Shown piece by piece: positions 23,357-30,988 of a stretch of DNA of 36,352 nt; the first letter of the stretch is position 1, and every line of letters starts with the position of its first letter. The position numbers and the translations under genes are program-made. A model generated the notes under the pieces. It saw only the letters and a list, made by a program, of their open reading frames with translations. It had not been told where the DNA came from and searched no databases. Source of the DNA: Erysipelotrichaceae bacterium (lineage in GTDB: Bacteria > Bacillota_I > Bacilli_A > Acholeplasmatales > Anaeroplasmataceae). The stretch covers positions 1-36,352 of the forward strand of contig SVAZ01000014.1 in the NCBI GenBank assembly GCA_015059145.1. The letters run 5' to 3'.

Positions 23357-23882
23357 TTTTCTTTCTCCCAAATATATTATTTTGATGATAGTCAATAGCA
23401 CATATCATAGTAAAATTTTCAACCTCTAATCTTTTAATAGATTCAGGTCCTAAATCCTTAAAGGCGATTTCCTCGCATTTTTTTACCGCCTTTGATAATA
23501 AGGCACCACATCCGCCAGTAGTAATAAAATATAATATCTTGTTATCTATATAAAATTGTGTGCATTCATTATCTCTTGGACCCTTTCCAATAGTTCCTAA
23601 AACATTAAGCCTTGGCATCATATATGCAAATCTATCCATTCTAGAAGAGGTAGTAGGTCCGATTGACCCTACAGTCATGTTAGGCTTTGTTGGGGTAGGA
23701 CCGGCATAGTAAATAAATGAATCACTAAAATCAATAGGTAGAGCCTCATTATTATTTATCATTTGCTCGATTCTCATATGCGCGGCATCTCTTGCAGTAT
23801 AGATTGTGCCTGTAAAGCTAATGACATCACCTGCCTTGATTTCCTTAAGTAGATTTTTGTCATCTGGATATTTTATTATCAT
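23346..23882 (-). CDS. Class I fumarase / Fe-S hydro-lyase, beta subunit
   Basis: The C-terminal (beta) subunit of a two-subunit, oxygen-sensitive [4Fe-4S] fumarase; related enzymes act on tartrate or methylfumarate-type substrates. Of 178 residues, the key segments are GTIYTARDAAHMRIE, YYAGPTPTKPNMTVGSIGPT, TSSRMD, IGKGPRD and FITTGGCGALL, all typical. It overlaps the alpha subunit by 4 bases (ATGA type) and the malic enzyme by 11, so the three proteins are probably made together. Fumarase is preferred over tartrate dehydratase because of the adjacent malic enzyme. Confidence 0.92.
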   Translation of the reverse strand: MIIKYPDDKNLLKEIKAGDVISFTGTIYTARDAAHMRIEQMINNNEALPIDFSDSFIYYAGPTPTKPNMTVGSIGPTTSSRMDRFAYMMPRLNVLGTIGKGPRDNECTQFYIDNKILYFITTGGCGALLSKAVKKCEEIAFKDLGPESIKRLEVENFTMICAIDYHQNNIFGRKKNGN

Positions 23883-24715
23883 AGCTCCACCACCTTATGT
23901 CTTGATGCATGACATTGTATGTTTACCGCAACAGGTAATGATGCGATGTGACATGGATACAGGTTTACTTTAACAGCTAAGGCAGTAGTTTTTCCTCCTA
24001 AGCCCATAGGTCCTATATTAGTATTATTTATTTCCTCTAATAGCTTTCGCTCAAGCCTTCTTGCATCCTCGTCATCTGATTCATCATTAATATCTCTAAT
24101 TAAGGCTTCCTTAGCTAAAAGCGCACATTTTTCTAAATTGCCACCTATTCCTATACCTACAATTAATGGTGGACAAGCTCTACCTCCTGCAGAGGTAATG
24201 GTTTCTAAAACAAATTTTTTAATTCCATCAATCCCGTCTGCTGGAACTAGCATTTTCACCCTGCTCATGTTTTCACTACCTGCGCCCTTTGGACATACTG
24301 TGATTTTAAGCTTATCACCTACAATGTATTTTGTGTGTATTATTGCAGGAGTATTATCATTTGTGTTAATTCTGTTTATTGGTGATTTAACAACGCTTTT
24401 TCTTAAGTATCCTTCAGTGTAGCCTAGGGCAACTCCGTCATTGATTGCTTTATATAAATCTCCATTAATGGTAATATTATTTCCTATTTCAACAAAAACA
24501 ATAGTAATACCTGTGTCTTGACACATTGGAATGTCCTCTTTAATTGCAAGCTCATCATTTTCAATTATTTGACTTAGTATATTTTTAGGAAGACCAGTTT
24601 CCTGCTTATGTGCTTTTTTAATGCAATTTAAAACATCACTTTCTATTATGGTTGCAGCCTCTATACAAAGCCTTTTTACTTCATTTGTTATAGTTTTAGT
24701 TTCGATAGTTCGCAT
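23879..24715 (-). CDS. Class I fumarase / Fe-S hydro-lyase, alpha subunit
   Basis: The iron-sulfur subunit that hydrates fumarate to malate together with the beta subunit. MCQDTG, GGNLEKCALLAKEAL and NIQCHASRH supply the three cysteines that ligate the [4Fe-4S] cluster. VVKSPINRINTNDNTPAIIH and KGAGSENMS are further family signatures. The ATG at 24715 (279 codons including the stop) sits behind GGGTGAT; a GTG at 24724 is an alternative. A minus-strand TATAAT at about 24741-24736 may be its -10 box, divergent from serine acetyltransferase. An oxygen-labile fumarase suits an anaerobe. Confidence 0.92.
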   Translation of the reverse strand: MRTIETKTITNEVKRLCIEAATIIESDVLNCIKKAHKQETGLPKNILSQIIENDELAIKEDIPMCQDTGITIVFVEIGNNITINGDLYKAINDGVALGYTEGYLRKSVVKSPINRINTNDNTPAIIHTKYIVGDKLKITVCPKGAGSENMSRVKMLVPADGIDGIKKFVLETITSAGGRACPPLIVGIGIGGNLEKCALLAKEALIRDINDESDDEDARRLERKLLEEINNTNIGPMGLGGKTTALAVKVNLYPCHIASLPVAVNIQCHASRHKVVEL

Positions 24716-24775
24716 CCTTATCACCCACTTGCTTATTATACATTAAATTTATAATATTTTAAATAATTTAATTAT

Positions 24776-24803
24776 TTGAAAAATTACTAAAATATCATAT
24801 AAT
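24776..24803 (+). promoter_or_regulatory. Sigma-A-type promoter of cysE
   Basis: TTGAAA (24776-24781) and TATAAT (24798-24803) are 16 bases apart in the divergent gap between the fumarase operon and cysE. Confidence 0.72.
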
Positions 24804-24832
24804 AATTATAGGATTCATTAGGAGAGATGCTT

Positions 24833-25651
24833 ATGAGTGAAAAGTTTAATTTATGGATTGAAAAAAAGAAGAATGAGCTTGTTCATAACGATATAATTCA
24901 AATGGAGGATTTGATTGTTTTTTTAGATAATATAAAGTCATTAATTTTTCCGGGCTATGTTGAATATATAAGTGATATGGAAAGCTATATAGATAATTTA
25001 ATAAAGAAGAGTAAGGCAAATTTAATGTCTTTATTAGAGACTGTAGATAATATTGAAAATGCTCAAATTAACGCATCAAAAATAGTAGAAGATTTTTTTG
25101 ATGAGCTTCCAAGGGTAGAGTCATTGTTATTAACAGATATAGATGCATTGTATGCAGGTGATCCTGCTGCATCATCAAAAACTGAAATTATTTTATGCTA
25201 CCCAGGCTTAACTGCAATTTTCATTTATAGAATTGCACATGTATTGTATAAGCTTGCCGTACCTATTTTACCTCGTGCATTAAGTGAGTATGCACATAGC
25301 AAAACTGGTATTGATATCCATCCAGGAGCAACAATAGATGAATATTTCTTTATTGACCATGGTACAGGTATTGTTATAGGTCAAACATGTGAGATAGGTA
25401 AAAATGTTAAGATATATCAGGGTGTAACCTTAGGTGCCTTATCATTAAGAGAAGGACAAAAGCTAAAGGGTAATAAGCGTCATCCAACTATTATGGATAA
25501 TGTTACTATTTATTCAGGAGCTTCAATTTTTGGTGGAGAAACTATTATTGGTAAAAATTCAACAATCGGATCTAATGCATTTATTATTAGTAGTGTAGAG
25601 GAAGATATGACTGTTACCATTCAAGGCCAGAAAAAACACAAAACAAAATAA
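24833..25651 (+). CDS. cysE: Serine O-acetyltransferase
   Basis: Acetylates serine with acetyl-CoA, the first step of cysteine synthesis. The ATG at 24833 follows AGGAGAG with normal spacing; the ATG at 24827 abuts that site. The N-terminal helical half of about 125 residues leads to DIDALYAGDPAA and RIAHVLYKLAVPILPRALSE. The left-handed beta-helix hexapeptide domain has IDIHPGATI, FIDHGTGIVIGQT, KRHPTIMDNV and GASIFGGETIIG, as in EpsC/CysE-type enzymes. The His-Asp catalytic pair is within the DPAA and HPGA regions. Single-gene unit; no cysK is nearby. Confidence 0.93.
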   Translation: MSEKFNLWIEKKKNELVHNDIIQMEDLIVFLDNIKSLIFPGYVEYISDMESYIDNLIKKSKANLMSLLETVDNIENAQINASKIVEDFFDELPRVESLLLTDIDALYAGDPAASSKTEIILCYPGLTAIFIYRIAHVLYKLAVPILPRALSEYAHSKTGIDIHPGATIDEYFFIDHGTGIVIGQTCEIGKNVKIYQGVTLGALSLREGQKLKGNKRHPTIMDNVTIYSGASIFGGETIIGKNSTIGSNAFIISSVEEDMTVTIQGQKKHKTK

Positions 25652-25667
25652 TTTGTATTGGTAGAAC

Positions 25668-25706
25668 AAACACATCTTTTTGTCAAAAAAAGGATGTGTT
25701 TTTTTC
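25668..25706 (+). terminator. Intrinsic terminator of cysE
   Basis: AAACACATC (25668-25676) pairs with GATGTGTTT (25693-25701). T and A runs inside can extend the stem, and a T tract follows. Confidence 0.9.
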
Positions 25707-25731
25707 TATTATTAATATTTAAAAAAATATA

Positions 25732-25759
25732 TTGCATATTTGGAAATAAAGTATATAAT
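25732..25759 (+). promoter_or_regulatory. Sigma-A-type promoter of the first pot operon
   Basis: TTGCAT (25732-25737) and TATAAT (25754-25759) are 16 bases apart. The implied transcript has a leader of about 120 nt before potA. It contains a GTTAAA/TTTAAC hairpin (25793-25811), the short leader ORF and the structured potA start. Confidence 0.7.
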
Positions 25760-25849
25760 TTACTTGTCAAATAATATTGGCATAAATGGGGAGTTAAAGT
25801 TAGATTTTAACCAGTTACAAACCAGAAAAATTTTTTTGGAAAGGAAAAA

Positions 25850-25882
25850 ATGCGAAGAATATTTTATTCTTCAATTCGGTAA
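25850..25882 (+). CDS. Arg-rich 10-codon leader ORF upstream of potA
   Basis: ATG at 25850 is preceded by GGAAAGGA with ribosome-binding-site spacing. It encodes MRRIFYSSIR and stops at TAA (25880-25882), six bases before the TTG start of potA and in the same frame. Three of ten residues are Arg, two from codons that are rare in this AT-rich DNA (CGA, CGG). A perfect 8-bp hairpin (GAAGAATA 25854-25861, TATTCTTC 25865-25872) lies wholly inside the ORF. CAATTCG (25872-25878) pairs with CGAATTG (25906-25912), enclosing a TTGG/CCAA hairpin that hides the potA start codon. This is the layout expected of a translational attenuator or reinitiation leader. That it is translated is inference. Confidence 0.5.
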   Translation: MRRIFYSSIR

Positions 25883-25888
25883 ACAGCG

Positions 25889-27082
25889 TTGGCAAAACCA
25901 ATTATCGAATTGCACAATATTGTGAAATATTATGGTGCAAATACAGTAGTAGATGGAATTAATTTAGACATTTACGAAAACGAGTTTGTAACTCTTTTAG
26001 GTCCTTCTGGATGTGGTAAGACTACTACACTTAGAATGATCGGTGGATTTGAATATCCAAATTCTGGAGAAATAATTGTTAATGGAAAAATTATTAATGA
26101 TCTTCCAGCATATGCAAGACCTATTAATACAGTTTTCCAAAGATATGCATTATTTCCACATTTAAACGTTTTTGATAACGTGGCCTTTGGTATTAAAAAC
26201 AGAGGTAGAAAATTTATGATTGAATTTTATGGTGGTATAAAGAAGCTTAAGGAAGAAGCTATCGAGTACAAGAAAAGAATGGGTGCTACTGAAGAAAAGG
26301 CTAATAAGGTAAACTTCTTTGACATCAATAAGGTTCTAAAGATGCATATTAAGGAATCAGTAACAGAAGCATTAAAGCTTGTTAATTTAGTTGGCTTTGA
26401 GGATCGTAAGATTGATAAGATTTCAGGTGGACAAATGCAGCGTGTTGCAATTGCACGTGCCATTATTCTAAAGCCTAAAATTTTATTATTAGATGAGCCT
26501 TTATCTGCGCTTGATTTAAAGCTTCGTCAAAATATGCAATATGAGCTTAAGGAAATGCAAAGAAATCTGGGTATTACCTTTATTTTTGTTACACATGATC
26601 AAGAGGAAGCAATGGTTATGAGTGATAGAATTGTTGTAATGAAGGATGGAATCATTCAACAGATGGGAACACCTAAGGATATATATAATGAGCCAGTAAA
26701 TCGTTATGTTGCGAACTTTATTGGTGAATCAAATATTATAAATGGTATTTACATTAAAAAGAATTTAGTTCGATTCCTTGGAACTGATTTTAAGGTTGTT
26801 GGCTATGAGTTTGATGATAACGAAGCAGTAGATGTAGTTATAAGACCTGAGGACTGGGATGTAGTACCGTTAGATAAGGCTAAGGTTATTGGTAAGGTTA
26901 CATCATCTATTTTTAAGGGTGTACATTATGAAATTTGTGTAGATATTGAAGGCGTTGAATATGTTGTTCATGCATATGAGGATGTAAAGGTAGATGAGCT
27001 AATTGGCTTATCTGTTGACCCATATGAAATTTGCTTGATGAAGGTAGATGGCTCATGCAAAAAAATAGTGCCAATAGAGTAA
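25889..27082 (+). CDS. potA: Polyamine-type ABC transporter ATPase, first operon
   Basis: The ATP-hydrolysing subunit of a spermidine/putrescine importer. Walker A is GPSGCGKT (38-45). The Q-loop lies in [22 protein letters not shown], the signature is [13 protein letters not shown], Walker B is [12 protein letters not shown], and the switch His is in [11 protein letters not shown]-terminal TOBE-type domain follows (VIRPEDW region). The 397 residues include about 38 extra between the Q-loop and the signature helix (about 105-155), charged and helical, beyond the usual PotA. The start is TTG with no ribosome binding site of its own; it depends on the short leader ORF just upstream. It overlaps potB by 28 bases. 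Confidence 0.92.
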   Translation: MAKPIIELHNIVKYYGANTVVDGINLDIYENEFVTLLGPSGCGKTTTLRMIGGFEYPNSGEIIVNGKIINDLPAYARPINTVFQRYALFPHLNVFDNVAFGIKNRGRKFMIEFYGGIKKLKEEAIEYKKRMGATEEKANKVNFFDINKVLKMHIKESVTEALKLVNLVGFEDRKIDKISGGQMQRVAIARAIILKPKILLLDEPLSALDLKLRQNMQYELKEMQRNLGITFIFVTHDQEEAMVMSDRIVVMKDGIIQQMGTPKDIYNEPVNRYVANFIGESNIINGIYIKKNLVRFLGTDFKVVGYEFDDNEAVDVVIRPEDWDVVPLDKAKVIGKVTSSIFKGVHYEICVDIEGVEYVVHAYEDVKVDELIGLSVDPYEICLMKVDGSCKKIVPIE

Positions 27083-27918
27083 TACCTACTCATCAGGTTG
27101 CCCATCGTTTAGATAAATTATCAAGACCTTATTTAGGCTGGCTATATGTATTTGCAGTGCTTCCTATGATAGTTATGCTGTTCTTGATGTTTGTTGATAC
27201 TGAGGGCGTTAGATTCCAGGAGATGGAATTTACGATAACAAACTTTTCTATTTTAACAGAAAAGTCAACTATAGTTGCCTTCTTTAATTCAATTAAATAT
27301 TCTTTTATTACAACTATTATTTGTATTTTCTTTGGATATTTAATTGCTTATTCGTTGTATAAGTCTAAGATAAAAAATAAGTATTTAATTCTTTTAATTT
27401 TAATATTACCTATGTGGACTAATATTCTTTTAAGGATTAATGCTTTAGCTTCAGTTTTCAAAGAAAATAATATTTTGAGTGATATTTTAGGTATTTCTGG
27501 ATTAAATATTATAGGTACAGATTTAGCTGTAATATTAGGTATGGTATTTACATATTTACCATTTATTGTTTTACCAATTTACACATCACTAGAAAAAATA
27601 GATCCTCTATTACATGAGGCTGCATTAGATTTAGGAATGACTGAATTTAAAAAGTTCTGGACTGTTATTTTCCCACTATCTATTAAGGGAATAGTGTCTG
27701 GCTCTATAATGGTATTATTACCATGCTTGTCTGGATTTGCGATTCCTAAGGTATTAGGTGATGGCAATATATTATTAATTGGTAATGTTATAGAGCAATC
27801 ATTTATTAATATGAGCTATACACAAGGCTCTGTATTAGCGATTGTAGTTCTAATTATTATATTAGGCTCTATCCTAATCATCAATAAGGTTGATAAGGAG
27901 GGTGAGACATTATTATGA
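27055..27918 (+). CDS. potB: Polyamine-type ABC transporter permease PotB, first operon
   Basis: One of two inner-membrane permease subunits. The ATG at 27055, behind AAGGTAG and inside the end of potA, gives 287 residues; an upstream in-frame TTG is less likely. It has about six membrane helices, starting with YVFAVLPMIVMLFLMF. The EAA loop that contacts the ATPase reads EAALDLGMTEFKKFW with ILP-type sequence after it. The PMWTNILLRI motif is typical of PotB. It ends in GETLL, overlapping potC by 4 bases. Confidence 0.92.
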   Translation: MQKNSANRVIPTHQVAHRLDKLSRPYLGWLYVFAVLPMIVMLFLMFVDTEGVRFQEMEFTITNFSILTEKSTIVAFFNSIKYSFITTIICIFFGYLIAYSLYKSKIKNKYLILLILILPMWTNILLRINALASVFKENNILSDILGISGLNIIGTDLAVILGMVFTYLPFIVLPIYTSLEKIDPLLHEAALDLGMTEFKKFWTVIFPLSIKGIVSGSIMVLLPCLSGFAIPKVLGDGNILLIGNVIEQSFINMSYTQGSVLAIVVLIIILGSILIINKVDKEGETLL

Positions 27919-28799
27919 TGAATGAATACAATCCAAATAATTATGAAAAGGCTACTTTAGAGGAATATGGCTTTAAGGAGCATAAAGCTCTTAAAATGAT
28001 TTGGAAGATTGCTTCTAAGGTGTTATTAGTATTTTCAATTTTTATGCTTTATTTTGCTGTAATTATTATCGCTATACAGTCTTTTAATTCTTCAGATTCA
28101 ACTACAGAATTTGCAGGATTTACCTTTGATAACTATATTCATATGTTTGAGAAGAGAAGCTTGAATGAGGCAATCGCAAATACATTTAAGACTTCAATTA
28201 TTGCGACTCTTATTGCAACTGCAATTGGTACATTGGTTGGTATTGGTGCATTCTATTTACCACCTAAGATAAAGAATAGATTAACATTATTAAACAATAT
28301 TCCATTATTAAATGCTGATATTGTTACAGGTGTATCTTTAATGCTAATCTTTTCATTATTCCTTCCTATAAATAAGCACATCTTTGGATTTTGGACTATT
28401 CTAATAGCTCATGTGTATTTTATACTTCCATATATAATACTTTCAGTTTTACCAAAGATGAAGGAAATAGATCCTAATATGCTTGATGCTTCATTAGACT
28501 TAGGTGTTAAACCCTTTAAGTCAATTATAAAGGTTATAATTCCTGCGATTAAGGGTGGAATATTTAGTGGATTAGTTTTAGCTTTTACTATCAGCTTTGA
28601 GGATTTTGTTGTTGGATATTTTACTACAGGCAATGGTTATAATACATTATCTATATGGATTTATTCTTCAATTGGTAGAAAATCATTATTCCCAGGTGTT
28701 TATGCATTTTCAACTGCATTAACATTAATAATGATTGCTTCAATTGTGATTTATAATTTAGTGAAGGGACGTATTAAAAATGAAAAGAAGAATGGTTAG
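27915..28799 (+). CDS. potC: Polyamine-type ABC transporter permease PotC, first operon
   Basis: The partner permease, 294 residues, about six membrane helices after a hydrophilic N-terminal tail of about 35 residues that is longer than in most PotC proteins. The EAA loop reads DASLDLGVKPFKSIIKVIIP. Family segments NNIPLLNADIVTGVSLML and FTISFEDFVVGYFTTG are present. It overlaps potB by 4 bases and potD by 20, so the operon is translationally coupled throughout. Confidence 0.92.
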   Translation: MMNEYNPNNYEKATLEEYGFKEHKALKMIWKIASKVLLVFSIFMLYFAVIIIAIQSFNSSDSTTEFAGFTFDNYIHMFEKRSLNEAIANTFKTSIIATLIATAIGTLVGIGAFYLPPKIKNRLTLLNNIPLLNADIVTGVSLMLIFSLFLPINKHIFGFWTILIAHVYFILPYIILSVLPKMKEIDPNMLDASLDLGVKPFKSIIKVIIPAIKGGIFSGLVLAFTISFEDFVVGYFTTGNGYNTLSIWIYSSIGRKSLFPGVYAFSTALTLIMIASIVIYNLVKGRIKNEKKNG

Positions 28800-30114
28800 T
28801 CTTTTTGTAGCCCTTATGCTTATGTTTACTCTTGCAAGCTGTAAAGGAAGAAATATTCTATTATTCTTAAACTGGGGAGAATATATAGATGAATCATTAA
28901 TCGAAATATTTGAAGAGGAATATAATTGCACTGTATATATGGACCTTGGTGAAAGTAATGAAATTTTTTATTCAAAGGTTAGAGGTGGAACAACAGTGTA
29001 TGATGTTGTTTGTCCAAGCGATTATATGATAGAGAAAATGTATAAAAATGATATGCTTCATAAGCTTGATTTAGCTAAGCTTCCAGCCTATACCTCATTA
29101 GAGGAAAGAAAAGGAGTTAAGGCGATTAAAAATCAAATGGCTTTAGGTACAGATGATGAAATCGTTAATTACTTTGTTCCTTACCTATGGGGTACATGGG
29201 GGATTATGTATTCAACTGAAAAGGCTGGCTTAGAGGATGCTGTTATCAATTCTGATAATGAGTGGAGCTGCTTATTTGATAGAGGTGTGCTACCAGCAAA
29301 TACTAAGGTTGCAATGTATGATTCTCATCAGCATGCTTATTATGCTGCTTGTAAGTATTTAGGTAAAGCTAGCAATATTGAGCTTCCTGAATCTGAATTA
29401 AACGAAATTAGAGATTTAGTAATTGATATGAGCTATGATGCTTGGGGAACAGACAACATTAAAAAGGATATCGTTGCAGGAAACATAGATGTTGGATTTA
29501 TGTGGACTGGTGATTTCCTATATTATTATTGTGAAAATATTGCTAATATAGTTATGGACGCATATTTAAATAATGAGATTACTATTTTAGAATTTGAGGA
29601 TATGATTAATACATTAACATCTGCTCAAAGAATTTATAGCAAAAATGGAATTGATTACAATATAGGCTTTGATCTTACTATTCCTGAGGATTCAATTGCA
29701 TTTTGCGATAATTTAGCTATTACTAAGGATGCCTCACATAAGGATTTAGCATATGAGTTTATTAATTTCATGTGCTCAAGTGAATTAACAATAGGTGAGG
29801 AAGAGGTTTCTCCTGCATATGCAAATACATACTACGTTTGTTATGATACACCATTTAATTCTGTTTTTGATGAAATACTAGAGCTAAAAGAGGAAGTATT
29901 TGGTGATGAGGATGAAGCCTTATATTTAGAGGAGTCTAATGATAATGTTGATCCATATGATTCAACATTATATTGGAAGATTTATGATTATGCCACAGGT
30001 ATAGCATTCAATAAATATTATCAAAAGGATTCTGTTAAGGGTAATATTCTTGCTACCTTTAATAGAGATTATGTTAATATAATTAATACTACATTTAATA
30101 ATGCTAGAGCGTAA
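28780..30114 (+). CDS. potD: Polyamine-type binding lipoprotein PotD, first operon
   Basis: The extracellular substrate-binding subunit. A lipoprotein signal peptide ends in the lipobox LASC with the modified Cys at residue 21. LNWGEYID, then VVCPSDYMIEKMY and FVPYLWGTWGIMYS, match the PotD/PotF solute-binding fold. At 444 residues it is some 70 longer than its paralogue in the second operon. Extra sequence lies around NNEITILEFEDMINTLTSAQ (about residue 265-285) and in an acidic C-terminal part. The different size suggests a different ligand or docking surface from PotD of the second operon. Ligand identity is not readable from sequence. Confidence 0.9.
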   Translation: MKRRMVSLFVALMLMFTLASCKGRNILLFLNWGEYIDESLIEIFEEEYNCTVYMDLGESNEIFYSKVRGGTTVYDVVCPSDYMIEKMYKNDMLHKLDLAKLPAYTSLEERKGVKAIKNQMALGTDDEIVNYFVPYLWGTWGIMYSTEKAGLEDAVINSDNEWSCLFDRGVLPANTKVAMYDSHQHAYYAACKYLGKASNIELPESELNEIRDLVIDMSYDAWGTDNIKKDIVAGNIDVGFMWTGDFLYYYCENIANIVMDAYLNNEITILEFEDMINTLTSAQRIYSKNGIDYNIGFDLTIPEDSIAFCDNLAITKDASHKDLAYEFINFMCSSELTIGEEEVSPAYANTYYVCYDTPFNSVFDEILELKEEVFGDEDEALYLEESNDNVDPYDSTLYWKIYDYATGIAFNKYYQKDSVKGNILATFNRDYVNIINTTFNNARA

Positions 30115-30151
30115 AAAATACCACATTAGGTTAAACTAATGTGGTATTTTT
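30115..30151 (+). terminator. Intrinsic terminator of the first pot operon, usable in both directions
   Basis: A perfect 15-bp stem (30115-30129 and 30136-30150) with loop GTTAAA is flanked by A and T tracts on both sides. It can stop potD transcription on the plus strand and any read-through from the minus-strand small RNA. Confidence 0.93.
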
Positions 30152-30155
30152 ATAT

Positions 30156-30226
30156 AAAAAAAGAAGGAAGACTAGCGGATTTTCCGGTGGCCCTAGTCTT
30201 CCCTCGACGTCTATATACGCCCTTGT
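30156..30226 (-). ncRNA. Candidate small RNA of about 71 nt, unrecognised
   Basis: A GC-rich island stands out in an AT-rich gap. Read on the minus strand it is a complete transcription unit: promoter at 30261-30233, predicted start near 30226, then a single-stranded 5' end (ACAAGGGCGTATATAGACG). A 13-bp stem follows (30205-30193 with 30175-30163, loop side included), then a tail of seven T (30162-30156). Inside the stem is a 6-nt bulge GGCCAC and an apical CGGA-AAA-TCCG hairpin. One stem position is G-U as minus-strand RNA but A-C as plus-strand RNA, which favours the minus strand. I do not match it to SRP RNA, 6S RNA, tmRNA or a riboswitch I know. It lies between two polyamine-type transporter operons and next to a regulator, so a role in their control is possible. 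Confidence 0.6.
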
Positions 30227-30232
30227 GTTGTT

Positions 30233-30261
30233 ATTATATATCAAAAAAATACAATTTGCAA
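30233..30261 (-). promoter_or_regulatory. Sigma-A-type promoter of the candidate small RNA
   Basis: On the minus strand TTGCAA (30261-30256) and TATAAT (30238-30233) are separated by 17 bases. No minus-strand reading frame follows, only the structured RNA. Confidence 0.65.
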
Positions 30262-30335
30262 CAATTAATTTTTTAAGAGTATTTTTAGGGTTATAAATTT
30301 GTTTTAAAAAATATCAATATTTATATATAAATATA

Positions 30336-30364
30336 TTGCAATATTTTATCATATTTTATATAAT
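30336..30364 (+). promoter_or_regulatory. Promoter of the XRE-cupin regulator and second pot operon
   Basis: TTGCAA (30336-30341) and TATAAT (30359-30364) are 17 bases apart. The -35 box lies in the centre of a 12-bp palindrome ATATTGCAATAT (30333-30344), and an 18-bp AT-only palindrome (30317-30334) adjoins it. These are candidate operator sites for autoregulation by the XRE-cupin protein, although AT-rich palindromes arise easily by chance. Confidence 0.6.
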
Positions 30365-30441
30365 AACATTGTTGAAATATTGGTTTAGGAATTTCTTACT
30401 TTAAGTTTAGTAATAGAAAACTTTAAGAGGGGTGGCTTGAA

Positions 30442-30975
30442 ATGAATTTAGGAGTCAAAATTAAAGAAAAAAGAACCCTATTACAATTAACTCAAGAGGA
30501 GCTCGCGAATAGATGTGAGCTTACTAAGGGTTATATATCTCAGCTTGAAAATGATAAGGTTTCTCCCTCAATAGAAACCTTAGAAATTATCCTTGAGGTT
30601 TTAGGTACTAATTTCTCTGATTTCTTTCATGAGGAAAAAAATCAACAATTGATTTTTACAGATGATGAGCAATATGAAAAGAAGTTTGAGGGATATAGTC
30701 AAACATGGCTAGTTCCTACAAGCCAGGAGCATTCTATGGAGCCAATATATATTGAAATCGAGCCAGGAGCTGAAACATTTAATGATTATCCTCATAATGG
30801 TGAAGAGTTTGGTTATGTTATAGAGGGTGAAATAGTAGTAGTCTTTGGTTCTATGAAAAAAGCTTGTAGAGCTGGTGAATCATTTTATATGATTACTAAT
30901 TCCAATCATTATATTATAAATAATTCTGATAAAGTGGCAAAGCTAGTATGGGTTTCTTGTCCACCTAATTTTTAA
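30442..30975 (+). CDS. XRE-family regulator with C-terminal cupin domain
   Basis: A 177-residue transcriptional regulator. The helix-turn-helix at about residues 5-62 reads [20 protein letters not shown], then [22 protein letters not shown] short linker leads to a cupin sensor domain (about 100-177) with [19 protein letters not shown] and [19 protein letters not shown]. This domain pairing is that of PuuR-like and other polyamine- or amino-acid-responsive regulators, and such genes often stand beside potABCD. It starts behind GAGGGG and lies 13 bases before potA, so it is probably the first gene of the second pot operon and may also act on the first. The effector is inferred, not seen. Confidence 0.9.
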   Translation: MNLGVKIKEKRTLLQLTQEELANRCELTKGYISQLENDKVSPSIETLEIILEVLGTNFSDFFHEEKNQQLIFTDDEQYEKKFEGYSQTWLVPTSQEHSMEPIYIEIEPGAETFNDYPHNGEEFGYVIEGEIVVVFGSMKKACRAGESFYMITNSNHYIINNSDKVAKLVWVSCPPNF

Positions 30976-30988
30976 GGAGTGTTGTTAT

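Noticed and set aside
25740-25925. A 61-codon reading frame overlapping the start of the first potA
   Set aside because: It begins at TTG inside the promoter, has no ribosome binding site and encodes nothing recognisable. The leader ORF and potA explain the region better.
30163-30203. Plus-strand terminator or riboswitch in the GC-rich island
   Set aside because: On the plus strand the hairpin has no T tail and one stem pair becomes A-C. The minus strand gives promoter, pairing and terminator together.
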